The translations under genes were made by a program, and so were the position numbers. Shown here one piece after another: positions 7,358 through 15,819 of a DNA stretch of 64,000 bases; the stretch's first letter is position 1; each line of letters begins with the position of its first letter. The notes beneath the pieces are model-generated. The model was not told where the DNA came from. It searched no databases and saw nothing but the letters and a program-made list of their open reading frames with translations. Source of the DNA: Streptomyces cinerochromogenes (GTDB lineage: Bacteria > Actinomycetota > Actinomycetes > Streptomycetales > Streptomycetaceae); NCBI RefSeq assembly GCF_014648635.1, contig NZ_BMRM01000001.1, positions 62,001-126,000 on the forward strand, read 5' to 3'.

Positions 7358-7433
7358 TGACGAGCGTGATGTTGCTGCTGCCATCGTGGTCCGGGAAGGG
7401 CGGGTTCTGCTCGTTCAGCAGCGTGCGGCATAA
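7358..7433 (+). pseudogene. Fragment of a NUDIX hydrolase N-terminus
   Basis: The plus frame ending at TAA 7,431 reads RDVAAAIVVREGRVLLVQQR. This is the first beta-hairpin of many NUDIX proteins, and it stops where the NUDIX box should begin. It differs in sequence from the intact NUDIX protein at 6,228, so it comes from a different gene. Together with the McrB-like fragments it fills the gene-free stretch 6,750-7,586. The rest of that stretch (7,434-7,586) shows only the upstream region of hsdM. Confidence 0.45.
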
Positions 7434-7586
7434 AGATCACTCATCCTCGCCCCCACGGCCAGCCGTGCTGCTCACGTTCGGACCCGAGTGTCAGTGCCCT
7501 CCACTACCCTTTCCCAGGTAGTCGAGATCACGTGATGCAGCAGGTCCGAGCAGGGCCATCACGGTCCCAGGGGAGTCGGTCACAGG

Positions 7587-9950
7587 GTGTATAGCGCGCA
7601 GCAGAGTCGCATTGAAAGCTTCATCTGGGGGATCGCGGACGATGTTCTGCGGGATGTGTATGTGCGCGGTAAGTACCGCGATGTGATCCTCCCCATGCTG
7701 GTGCTCAGGCGCTTCGACGCGGTGCTGGAGAAGACCAAGGACGCCGTCCTCCAGACCCACCAGGACCTCAAAGACATGGGGCTGCTCGACCCTGAGGAGC
7801 AGGACTTCCCTCTGCGGGAGGCGGCAGGGGAGGCGTTCTACAACACATCTCCCTTCACCCTGCAGAAGCTCTCAAAGCGGACCACCGCCCAGCAGTTGCG
7901 CAGTGACTTCGAGGCGTACCTGGACGGGTTCTCGCCCAATGTCAAGGAGATCCTCGACAACTTCGAGTTCCGTAACCAGATCCCCAAACTGTCCCGTAAC
8001 GACACCCTGGGTATGTTGATCAACAAGTTTCTCTCCTCGGAGATCAACCTCTCCCCCGAGCCGGTGCTCGATGCCTACGGCCGGGTACGGCTGCCCGGCC
8101 TCGACAACCACGCGATGGGAACGATCTTCGAGAACCTGGTTCGCCGGTTCAACGAGGAAAACAACGAGGAAGCCGGCGAGCACTGGACCCCGCGAGACGT
8201 GGTCAAGCTCATGACCCGGCTGATGTTCCTGCCCATCGCGCCCAAGATCAAGGGTGGCACCTACCTGCTCTACGACGGCGCGTGCGGCACGGGCGGCATG
8301 CTCACCGTCGCCGAGGAGACTCTGCGCGAGCTGTCCGCCCAGCACGGCGCGACGGACATTGTCACCCGGCTGTACGGCCAGGAGATCAACGCCGAGACCT
8401 ATGCCATCTGCAAGGCCGACATGCTGCTGAAGGGAGACGGCGACGCCGCCGACAACATCAAGGGCGGCCCTGAGTACTCCACGCTCTCCAACGACGCCTT
8501 CCCCCGCCGGCGCTTCGACTTCATGCTCGCCAACCCGCCGTACGGCAAGAGCTGGAAGGCCGACCAGGAGCGACTGGGCGGGAAGGCGAACATCACCGAC
8601 CCCCGGTTCAACGTCACCTTTGACGGCGAAACCACACCATCATCGCTGGTCACAAGCTCCAGTGACGGCCAAATGATGTTCCTCGCGAACATGATCTCCA
8701 AGATGAAGACCGACTCGCCCCTGGGCAGCCGCGTCGCGGAGATCCACAATGGCTCTTCCCTTTTCACCGGGGACGCGGGCAGCGGGGAGAGCAACATCCG
8801 ACGGTGGATCATCGAGAATGACTGGCTCGAGGCGATTGTCGCCCTGCCGCTGAACATGTTCTACAACACCGGCATCGCCACCTACATCTGGGTGATCACC
8901 AACCGGAAGTCCGAGGCCCGCAAGGGCAAGGTCCAGCTGATCGACGCCACCGGGTGGTCCACCCCGTTGCGCAAGAACTTGGGCAGCAAGAACTGCGAGC
9001 TGTCCCCTGCGGACATCGAGCGCGTGACCCAGGCGTTCCAGGACTTCAAGGACACGGAACGGTCCAAGATCTTCCCGAACGAGGAGTTCGGCTACTGGAA
9101 GATCACGGTCGAGCGGCCACTACGCCTCAGCAGCCAGTTCACCAAGGAACGCGTGGAGGCCCTGCGCTTCGCCTCCGGCGAGGCTGAGGCGAGGGAGCTG
9201 CTGTACGAGAAGTTCGGCGACGACCTCTTCACAGACTTTGCGAGCATCTCCAATCAGGTGCGCGAACAGCTGGAGCTGTGGGCGCGCACGGCCGGCTCAG
9301 ACGAGGATGATGTGGATGCCGACGTGCCGGTTCTTAAGGACGCCGCACGCAAGAAGCTGCTGAACGCGAAGACGTGGGAGCGAGACGGCCAACTGGTCAA
9401 CGTCGGCCTGGCCCTGCTCAGTGAGCTCGGCGACCAGACCTTCCATGACTACAACGAGTTCGACCGGCAGGCCGGCGAGGCGATGGGGCGGCTCGGCCTC
9501 AAGCTCAGCGCAACCGACCGCAAGGTCCTCCTGCGGGGCGTCAGCTGGCGCAACGAGTCTGCGAAGCCCGTGATCCTCAAGCGCCACAAGGCCGGCACAA
9601 CCGAGCGTCCTCTCTATGGGCTGTACGAGATCGGGGACACCAAGTCGACAAGGCCCCAGTCTCTGGTAGTCGAGTACGAGCCCGACAGCGAACTGCGCGA
9701 CACGGAGCAGGTGCCGTTGCTGGAACCGGGCGGGATCGAAGCCTTCTTCCGTCGCGAGGTACTGCCGTACGCAGAGGATGCGTGGATCAAGAAGAGCGCG
9801 ACCAAGAAGGGGTACGAGATCAACTTCGCTCGGTACTTCTACAAGCCCCCGGTACTGCGGAGCCTGGAGGAGATCCAGGCGGACATCGTAGCGCTAGAAA
9901 AAGAGACCGAAGGACTCTTGGGCGACCTGTTCGCAGGGGGCGCTCAGTGA
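7587..9950 (+). CDS. hsdM: Type I restriction-modification system, DNA methyltransferase subunit HsdM
   Basis: A 787-aa protein. The N-terminal HsdM helical domain (IESFIWGIADDVLRDVYVRG) is followed by an N6-adenine methylase domain. Motif I is YDGACGTGGML (about residue 229) and motif IV is NPPY (316-319). The C-terminal part beyond about residue 560 is longer than in the usual 500-aa HsdM. It includes a block (LRRGVSW-like) seen in the larger HsdM class. With HsdS it methylates adenine in the recognition site; with HsdR it forms the restriction complex. The start is GTG 7,587 with an AGGGGAG upstream. Its stop overlaps the hsdS start (GTGA). Confidence 0.95.
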   Translation: MYSAQQSRIESFIWGIADDVLRDVYVRGKYRDVILPMLVLRRFDAVLEKTKDAVLQTHQDLKDMGLLDPEEQDFPLREAAGEAFYNTSPFTLQKLSKRTTAQQLRSDFEAYLDGFSPNVKEILDNFEFRNQIPKLSRNDTLGMLINKFLSSEINLSPEPVLDAYGRVRLPGLDNHAMGTIFENLVRRFNEENNEEAGEHWTPRDVVKLMTRLMFLPIAPKIKGGTYLLYDGACGTGGMLTVAEETLRELSAQHGATDIVTRLYGQEINAETYAICKADMLLKGDGDAADNIKGGPEYSTLSNDAFPRRRFDFMLANPPYGKSWKADQERLGGKANITDPRFNVTFDGETTPSSLVTSSSDGQMMFLANMISKMKTDSPLGSRVAEIHNGSSLFTGDAGSGESNIRRWIIENDWLEAIVALPLNMFYNTGIATYIWVITNRKSEARKGKVQLIDATGWSTPLRKNLGSKNCELSPADIERVTQAFQDFKDTERSKIFPNEEFGYWKITVERPLRLSSQFTKERVEALRFASGEAEARELLYEKFGDDLFTDFASISNQVREQLELWARTAGSDEDDVDADVPVLKDAARKKLLNAKTWERDGQLVNVGLALLSELGDQTFHDYNEFDRQAGEAMGRLGLKLSATDRKVLLRGVSWRNESAKPVILKRHKAGTTERPLYGLYEIGDTKSTRPQSLVVEYEPDSELRDTEQVPLLEPGGIEAFFRREVLPYAEDAWIKKSATKKGYEINFARYFYKPPVLRSLEEIQADIVALEKETEGLLGDLFAGGAQ

Positions 9951-11350
9951 ACAGCAGTCCGTCCCCGTACCCCAAGTACACATCCTCTGCTGTTGCCGGA
10001 CTCGGCGATATCCCCAGTCACTGGGAGGAACGTCGCGCAAAGTTCTACCTGCGAGAAGTGGATGAGCGCTCCCACTCTGGCATGGAGGAGCAGCTCTCTG
10101 TTTCACACCTCACTGGGGTGAGGCCTAGGCGCCACAGAAATGTGACCATGGTCGCCGCATCATACTCAGGGCATAAACTTTGCCGGCCCGGTGACGTGGT
10201 CGTGAACACCATGTGGGCCTGGATGGCGGCCCTCGGCGTCTCGCATGGAACAGGATTGGTCAGCCCCTCATACGGGGTGTACAGGCCACGCAACCCGCAG
10301 ACGTTCGACTCTGCGTACCTTGACCGTCTCCTCAGGCTTCCAGCCTATGCCAGCGAGTACCGAGTCAATTCAACTGGGGTCACTTCTTCACGCCTCCGCC
10401 TTTACGCCGACAAGTTCCTCAATATTACGTTGATTCATCCCCCTCTCGAGGAACAGCAAGCCATCGTTAAGTACGTGCGGCACGTCGAGCGCAGGGTCGG
10501 AGTGGCGATCCGCGCTAAGCAGAGGCTTGTGAGTCTGCTGGACGAGCAACGGGCATCAGTCATCCAGCGTGCCGTGACCTGCGGAGTCCCTGGTGGTACG
10601 TCGTCTCCCGATTACTGGAAGTCGCTGGAGCTCCGCAGAATTACGAGCCTTGTCACTTCCGGATCTCGCGGATGGGCCAAGTACTATTCCGACTCTGGGC
10701 ACTGGTTTCTTCAAAGCGGAAACATCGGGAAGCGACTGTCACTCAAGCTGGACAGGGTCCAGTGTGTCACGATCCCAAACAACGCTGAAGGCGTACGCAC
10801 ACGGGTGCGAGTCGGCGATTTGCTCGTCTGCATCACTGGCGCCATGACCGGAAATGTTGGGCTTGTGCGAGAGGATCCGGAATTTCCCTCCTACGTGAAC
10901 CAGCACGTGGCGTTGATCAGGCCACGCCCAGACTTGGTTAGCTCCGGCTTCCTGGGGCTGGCTCTGCACTCACACTCAGGCCAACAGCAATTCAAGATGA
11001 GCGAGTATGGCGGGACGAAGCAGGGGCTTGGCCTGGCCGAAGTGAAGTCCACTCGGGTACCTGTCCCTCCTATTGATGTCCAGGCTCAAATCGAGCGATA
11101 CGCAGCCCAGGAAACGCGTCGAATCGAGTCGGCGATCTCTCGCGCCGAGCGCGAGATCTCCCTCCTACGCGAGTACCAAACTCGCCTGACCGCTGACGTG
11201 GTCACCGGGAAGCTCGACGTCCGTGCCGCCGCAGCCACGCTGCCCGACGCGGACCCGCACTACCCCGACCTGACGGCGGCGTACGCCGCCGACGAGGACG
11301 GGCTGAACGCTGACCTGGACGGTGACGACCTGCCCGAGGAGTCGATGTGA
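9947..11350 (+). CDS. hsdS: Type I restriction-modification system, specificity subunit HsdS
   Basis: A 467-aa protein starting at GTG 9,947 inside the hsdM stop. A longer upstream frame lies in hsdM and is rejected. Two target-recognition domains are seen: residues about 10-170, ending in PPLEEQQAIVKYVRHVERRV, and about 220-400, ending in PPIDVQAQIERYAAQETRRI. Each is followed by a conserved spacer helix. The protein sets the bipartite DNA target. Base composition is clearly lower in GC than its neighbours, as expected for the fast-exchanging specificity gene. The hsdR start overlaps its stop (GTGA). Confidence 0.94.
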   Translation: MNSSPSPYPKYTSSAVAGLGDIPSHWEERRAKFYLREVDERSHSGMEEQLSVSHLTGVRPRRHRNVTMVAASYSGHKLCRPGDVVVNTMWAWMAALGVSHGTGLVSPSYGVYRPRNPQTFDSAYLDRLLRLPAYASEYRVNSTGVTSSRLRLYADKFLNITLIHPPLEEQQAIVKYVRHVERRVGVAIRAKQRLVSLLDEQRASVIQRAVTCGVPGGTSSPDYWKSLELRRITSLVTSGSRGWAKYYSDSGHWFLQSGNIGKRLSLKLDRVQCVTIPNNAEGVRTRVRVGDLLVCITGAMTGNVGLVREDPEFPSYVNQHVALIRPRPDLVSSGFLGLALHSHSGQQQFKMSEYGGTKQGLGLAEVKSTRVPVPPIDVQAQIERYAAQETRRIESAISRAEREISLLREYQTRLTADVVTGKLDVRAAAATLPDADPHYPDLTAAYAADEDGLNADLDGDDLPEESM

Positions 11351-14300
11351 GCGGCAAAGGAACCCTGTATGGCGGCACGGATATGAGCGAGGCTGCCCTC
11401 GAACGTGACATCGTCGCCGACATGACCTCGGAGGCGGGAGGCTGGATCGAGGGGTCTCCCAAGGCGTACGACCGGGGCCGGGCCATCGACACGGAGCAGC
11501 TCCAGGCGTTTTTGGAGAAGACGCAGCCGCAGGTTGCCGCGGCGTTCGAACTCAGCAACCCGAGGTCCGAGACGCGTGCCCTGTTCCTTAATCGCGTCCA
11601 GGGGCACATCACCAAGCATGGTGTCGTGGATCTACTGCGGAAGGGATTGAGTCACTCCACCAGCGCTGGCTCCTTCGAAGTCGTGTTTTACGGGGCGACT
11701 CCCTCCCCGGGCAACGCCGTGGCCGAGGAGCGGCATCGCGCGAACCGCTGGAGCGTAACCCGCCAGTTGCGGTACAGCCAGGACGAGACCCAGCGAGCAC
11801 TTGACCTGGCCATCTTCGTCAACGGACTGCCACTGGCGACGTTCGAGCTGAAGAACCACCAGACCAAGCAGACCGTCGAGGACGCCGTCGAGCAGTACAA
11901 GAACACCCGCGACCACCGAAACGAGCCACTCTTTCACGACGGCCGTTGCCTGGCGCATTTTGCGGTCGACGAGCATTCGGTGCGGTTCTGCACCCGGCTG
12001 GCGGGCAAGAAGTCCTGGTTCCTCCCCTTCGACAAAGGCTGGAACGGCGGCGCTGGCAACCCGCCCAACCCGGAGGGCTACAAGACCGCCTACCTCTGGC
12101 AAGACATTCTGTCTCCCGCGAGTCTCGCCGACATCATCGAACACTACGCCGCCCGGCTCGTCGAGAAGGACCCCAAGACCAAGAGGGAGAAGCGGCGGCA
12201 GATCTTCCCGCGCTACCACCAGCTCGATGTCGTTCGCCGCCTTCTCGCGGACAGCGAGGAGAACGGTGCGGGTCAGCGCTATCTGATCCAGCACTCGGCC
12301 GGCAGCGGCAAGTCCAACTCCATCGCCTGGTTGGCGCACCAGCTGGTCGGGCTCGGTACCGACGACTCGCCTGCCTTCGATGCGGTGATCGTGGTGACCG
12401 ACCGGATCAACCTGGACAGGCAGATCGAGCGCACGGTCAAGGCATTCACGCAAGTCCGCTCTCTGGTCAAGCATGCCGACAAGTCGAAGGATTTGCGCGA
12501 GGCCCTGGCCAACGGCACGAAGATCGTCATCTCCACGGTCCAGAAATTCCCGGTGATTTTGCAGGACATCGGCGACACGCACCGCGACCGGAAGTTCGCG
12601 ATCATTATCGACGAGGCGCACTCCGGGCAGGGTGGCAAGACCACACATGCGATGAGCGGCGCCCTCGGAGCTGCGGCCGAAGACGCCGAGGAGGAGACGA
12701 CCGAGGACAAGATCAATAAGATCATCGACAGCCAGAAGCTCCTCGCCAATGCCAGCTACTACGCGTTCACGGCCACCCCCAAGCCCAGGACGCTCGGGTA
12801 CTTCGGCCGTGAGGGCGCGGACGGACGCAAACACCCCTTCCACGTCTACACGATGCAGCAGGCGATCGAAGAGGGCTTCATCCTGGATGTGTTGAAGAAC
12901 TACACGACGGTCGAGAGCTACTACAAGCTCGTCAAGTCGGTCGAGGACGACCCTGAATTCGACGCCAAGAAGGCCGCGAAGAAGCTTCGCCGCTATGTCG
13001 AAGGGCACAGCCACGCGATTGAGACGAAGGCGTCGATCATGGTCGACCACCTACTGGACAATGTGATCCGGTCCAGGAAGATCGGCGGCAAAGCCCGTGC
13101 CATGGTAGTGGCCGACGGCATCCCGCGAGCGCTGGCCTACTACTCCGCCATCAACGCGTACCTGAAGAAGCTGGGCAGCCCCTACCGGGCAATTGTCGCG
13201 TTCTCCGGCGAGCACGAGTACGGCGGCCAGAACGTCACTGAGCCAAGCCTCAACGGCTTCCCAAGCAACGCGATCGAGACGACGTTCCGCGAGGATCCCT
13301 ACCGCATTCTGGTCTGCGCGGACAAGTTCCAGACGGGTTACGACGAACCGCTTCTGCACACCATGTACGTCGATAAGCCCCTATCCGGCGTGCGTGCCGT
13401 GCAGACCCTCTCCCGACTCAACCGCGCCCACCCGGAGAAGCACGACGTCGCGGTCCTCGACTTCTACAACAAGGCAGACGGGATCCAGCAGTCCTTCGCG
13501 AAGTGGTACCGCACCACCACGCTCGCGGACGCTGTCGACCCGAACACGCTTCACGACCTGCGCGCGGTCCTCGATGGAGCCGGCGTCTACGACCGCGAGG
13601 ACATCGACCAGTTCGTCGAGATGTTCCTCGCCAAGGAGCCCCGCTCGCGTCTGGAGGCCTTCCTCGACCAGCTTGTTGTCAGCTACCAGGAACTCGACAG
13701 TGAGGAGCAGCAGGTCGAGTTCAAGGGCACGGCCAAGGCGTTCGTCCGCACCTACGACTACCTGGCTGGCATCCTCCCCTACCGCAACCCCGAGTGGCTG
13801 AAGCTGTCGATCATGCTGACCTTCCTCATCCCCAAGCTTCCGGCCCCGATCGAGGAGGACCTGTCCCGCGGCATCCTGGAAACGGTTGACCTCGACAGCT
13901 ACCGGGCCGAGCAACAGGCAGCGATCAGCATCACCCTTGGGGAGGAGGACGCCGAGCTGACGACCACCGCCCCCACCGCCGTAGGCCACAGGGGCGAGCC
14001 GGAGCTGAAGCCCGCCTCGATCATCCTGGAAGAGTTCAACCAGCTCTTCGGCAACATCCCCTGGACCGACAAAGACCGGATACGGCACCTGATCGCCGTG
14101 GAGATCCCAGCCAAAGTCCGGGAGGACAAGGACTACATCAACGCCCAGCGGTACAACGACGAGCAGAACGCCCGGGTGGAGAGCGACGCTGCCGTGCAGC
14201 GGGCAATCGCCACCTTCCTGAAGTCCGACACCGAGCTGTACCGCCAGTTCGCGGGCAATCCCGCGTTCAAGCGGTGGCTGACGGAGACGGTGTTTCGGGA

Positions 14301-14367
14301 GACGTACGATCCCACTCCTGCCGAAAGCGCCATTCCCTCCAAATCTAGCGGCGACTCGGAAAGCTGA
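11347..14367 (+). CDS. hsdR: Type I restriction-modification system, endonuclease/translocase subunit HsdR
   Basis: A 1,006-aa protein. The N-terminal PD-(D/E)xK nuclease has Asp153 and E167-L-K169 (LDLAIFVNG then ATFELKNHQT). The SF2 translocase shows Walker A HSAGSGKSNS (from residue 316), DEAH (422-425), AFTATPKPRTLG and QTLSRLNRAHP. The C-terminal helical part contacts HsdM. The length is normal for the family. GTG 11,347 overlaps the hsdS stop; ATG 11,383 is an alternative start. The reading frame is intact with all catalytic motifs, so the system looks functional. It is the last gene before the rnpB-proximal island boundary. Confidence 0.95.
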   Translation: MSGKGTLYGGTDMSEAALERDIVADMTSEAGGWIEGSPKAYDRGRAIDTEQLQAFLEKTQPQVAAAFELSNPRSETRALFLNRVQGHITKHGVVDLLRKGLSHSTSAGSFEVVFYGATPSPGNAVAEERHRANRWSVTRQLRYSQDETQRALDLAIFVNGLPLATFELKNHQTKQTVEDAVEQYKNTRDHRNEPLFHDGRCLAHFAVDEHSVRFCTRLAGKKSWFLPFDKGWNGGAGNPPNPEGYKTAYLWQDILSPASLADIIEHYAARLVEKDPKTKREKRRQIFPRYHQLDVVRRLLADSEENGAGQRYLIQHSAGSGKSNSIAWLAHQLVGLGTDDSPAFDAVIVVTDRINLDRQIERTVKAFTQVRSLVKHADKSKDLREALANGTKIVISTVQKFPVILQDIGDTHRDRKFAIIIDEAHSGQGGKTTHAMSGALGAAAEDAEEETTEDKINKIIDSQKLLANASYYAFTATPKPRTLGYFGREGADGRKHPFHVYTMQQAIEEGFILDVLKNYTTVESYYKLVKSVEDDPEFDAKKAAKKLRRYVEGHSHAIETKASIMVDHLLDNVIRSRKIGGKARAMVVADGIPRALAYYSAINAYLKKLGSPYRAIVAFSGEHEYGGQNVTEPSLNGFPSNAIETTFREDPYRILVCADKFQTGYDEPLLHTMYVDKPLSGVRAVQTLSRLNRAHPEKHDVAVLDFYNKADGIQQSFAKWYRTTTLADAVDPNTLHDLRAVLDGAGVYDREDIDQFVEMFLAKEPRSRLEAFLDQLVVSYQELDSEEQQVEFKGTAKAFVRTYDYLAGILPYRNPEWLKLSIMLTFLIPKLPAPIEEDLSRGILETVDLDSYRAEQQAAISITLGEEDAELTTTAPTAVGHRGEPELKPASIILEEFNQLFGNIPWTDKDRIRHLIAVEIPAKVREDKDYINAQRYNDEQNARVESDAAVQRAIATFLKSDTELYRQFAGNPAFKRWLTETVFRETYDPTPAESAIPSKSSGDSES

Positions 14368-14469
14368 TTGAAGACCTATGTGGCGCACTGGCCGTCCCGG
14401 CAATCGCGCAACCACGTGGGAACTCTGAAAACCGCAGGTACAGGTGGAAACTCCCACAGCATGGACTGG

Positions 14470-14503
14470 GGCCCTAACCAGGTAGTTTCCCCTGGTCAGG
14501 GCC
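14470..14503. terminator. Hairpin between hsdR and rnpB, bidirectional terminator candidate
   Basis: GGCCCTAACCAGG and CCTGGTCAGGGCC form a 13-bp stem with one mismatch and an 8-nt loop. It follows the hsdR stop by about 100 bp and, on the other strand, lies 6 bp after the rnpB 3' end. It probably ends hsdR and replaces the displaced rnpB terminator. There is no long U-tract. Confidence 0.6.
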
Positions 14504-14508
14504 TCGAT

Positions 14509-14535
14509 GGCAGACGAGTCGGGCTGTACGCCGGG
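14509..14535 (-). repeat. att-like repeat within the rnpB 3' end (rnpB-proximal island boundary)
   Basis: The last 27 nt of rnpB, identical to 1,374-1,400. The rnpB gene stays complete here, as expected when an element integrates at the 3' end of its target gene and restores it. Confidence 0.85.
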
Positions 14536-14930
14536 TTCTGTTCCCCGGTGTCCTCGCGGACGCCGGGGCGACGGCCATCCATCTAGGACCGGCGTTGCCG
14601 CCGGCCTCGTGCGGTCTACCCGCGGACTCGGGCGGGCAGCCCTCGATCGTCCGCGCAGGGACGCCCCTCTTGCGAAAGGCGGCCCCTTCTTGACCTTGCT
14701 CCGGGTGGGGTTTACCTAGCTGCCCAGGTCACCCTGGGCACTGGTGGTCTCTTACACCACCGTTTCACCCTTACCGAGGACCGAGATCCCCGGCGGTCTG
14801 CTTTCTGTGGCACTGTCCCGCGGGTCACCCCGGGTGGCCGTTAGCCACCACCCTGCCCTGTGGAGCCCGGACGTTCCTCGGGAAGCCCCCTAGGGGGACT
14901 CCACGCGGCCGTCCGCCCGGCTCGTCTGCC
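14509..14930 (-). ncRNA. rnpB: RNase P RNA (bacterial class A)
   Basis: The minus strand shows the hallmarks of RNase P RNA. Helix P1 pairs GGCAGACGAG (14,930-14,921) with CTCGTCTGCC at the 3' end. A GAGGAACGTCCGGGC block follows near the 5' end, then ACAGAAA, a GGTAAGGGTGAAACGGTGG block and a GUAAGAGACCACCAG segment. The length of about 422 nt fits Streptomyces. It is the catalytic RNA that removes 5' leaders from pre-tRNAs. Its first 41 nt overlap the end of the upstream DMT transporter gene, so its promoter must lie inside that gene. The 3' 27 nt are duplicated at the island's far end. Confidence 0.95.
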
Positions 14931-15819
14931 GTGCCGACCATGGTACCGGGCGGCTGCCCCGCCGTGGACCGGCGGCCGTCGCCAGGACCGAGCCGGCCAG
15001 GATGAGGGAGAACGCGGCCAGCACCGGGAGGGTCAGCGGCTCGTGGAGGAACAGCGCGCCCGCCGCCACCGCGACCGCCGGGTTGACGTAGGTGATGACC
15101 GTGGCCCTGGTCGGGCCGGCCTCCTTGATCAGCTCCAGGAAGGCCACGAAGGCCACCGCCGTGCAGATCACGCCCAGTCCGGCCAGTGCGGCCAGCACGG
15201 TGGGCGCGGGCACGGCGGACGGGCGGGTCAGCGCGGCGGCGGGGGCGTAGACCAGGGCGGCCAGGGTGAGGCAGGCGGCCGTCAGGTGCAGGGACGGGAC
15301 CTCCTTCAGGCGGCGGGCCGCGATCAGCGGGGCGGTGGCGTAGCCCAGGACCGTCAGCAGGACCTCCGCCAGCGAGCGGGCGTCGCCGCCCGTGAGGTGC
15401 GGGAGCGTGAGGACCGTCACGCCTGCCAGGCCCAGGGCCAGGCCGGTCACGCGGCGGACGCCGAGGCGTTCCGTGTCACCCAGCAGCCGGGCCAGGACCA
15501 CGCCGACGATCGGCACGCCCGCGATCAGCAGGCCCGCCGTCGAGCTGGACAGGTGCCGTTCGGCGTCCGTGAGGGTGAACCAGGGGATCATGATCTCCAG
15601 GACCGCGAAGGCCAGCATGGGGCGCCAGTGGGCGCGTGTCGCGGCCATGAGGCCGCCCTGGCGGAGGGCGAACGGGAGCAGCAGGAGCGCGCCGAGGGCG
15701 CACCGCGTGAACACGACCACCGGCGGGGACACCGCGTCCACCGCCACTTTGATCATCAGATAGGGAATGCCCCAGACCACTCCCATCAGGGAGAACAGGA
15801 ACCAGCCGCGTGCAGTCAT
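14890..15819 (-). CDS. EamA/DMT-family transporter
   Basis: A 309-aa protein with about ten hydrophobic segments in two EamA repeats (GWFLFSLMGVVWGIPYLMIK at the start; VNPAVAVAAGALFLHEPLT in the second). These are drug/metabolite-transporter family exporters in the cytoplasmic membrane; the substrate is unknown. ATG 15,819 overlaps the stop of the AraC-type gene (ATGA), so the two form an operon and the regulator may sense or control export. The last 41 bp, including the C-terminal DGRVESP, overlap the 5' end of rnpB on the same strand. Confidence 0.9.
   Translation of the reverse strand: MTARGWFLFSLMGVVWGIPYLMIKVAVDAVSPPVVVFTRCALGALLLLPFALRQGGLMAATRAHWRPMLAFAVLEIMIPWFTLTDAERHLSSSTAGLLIAGVPIVGVVLARLLGDTERLGVRRVTGLALGLAGVTVLTLPHLTGGDARSLAEVLLTVLGYATAPLIAARRLKEVPSLHLTAACLTLAALVYAPAAALTRPSAVPAPTVLAALAGLGVICTAVAFVAFLELIKEAGPTRATVITYVNPAVAVAAGALFLHEPLTLPVLAAFSLILAGSVLATAAGPRRGSRPVPWSARQTSRADGRVESP

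Larger units (their letters stand above)
1401..14508. mobile_element. Genomic island inserted at the 3' end of rnpB (about 13.1 kb)
   Basis: The segment is bounded by perfect 27-bp copies of the rnpB 3' end. It carries accessory functions only: a graspetide RiPP operon, an HTH regulator with NUDIX hydrolase, restriction-gene debris and a type I restriction-modification operon. No integrase, excisionase, replication or transfer gene is visible inside, so it is either a remnant or mobilised in trans. Parts, notably hsdS and the debris at 6,750-7,586, have visibly lower GC and weaker GC3 bias than the flanking core genes, which fits transfer. Confidence 0.7.

Noticed and set aside
1401..14508. 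Integrase, excisionase or conjugation genes within the island
   Set aside because: All frames between the repeats were considered; none shows tyrosine or serine recombinase, relaxase or FtsK/Tra motifs.
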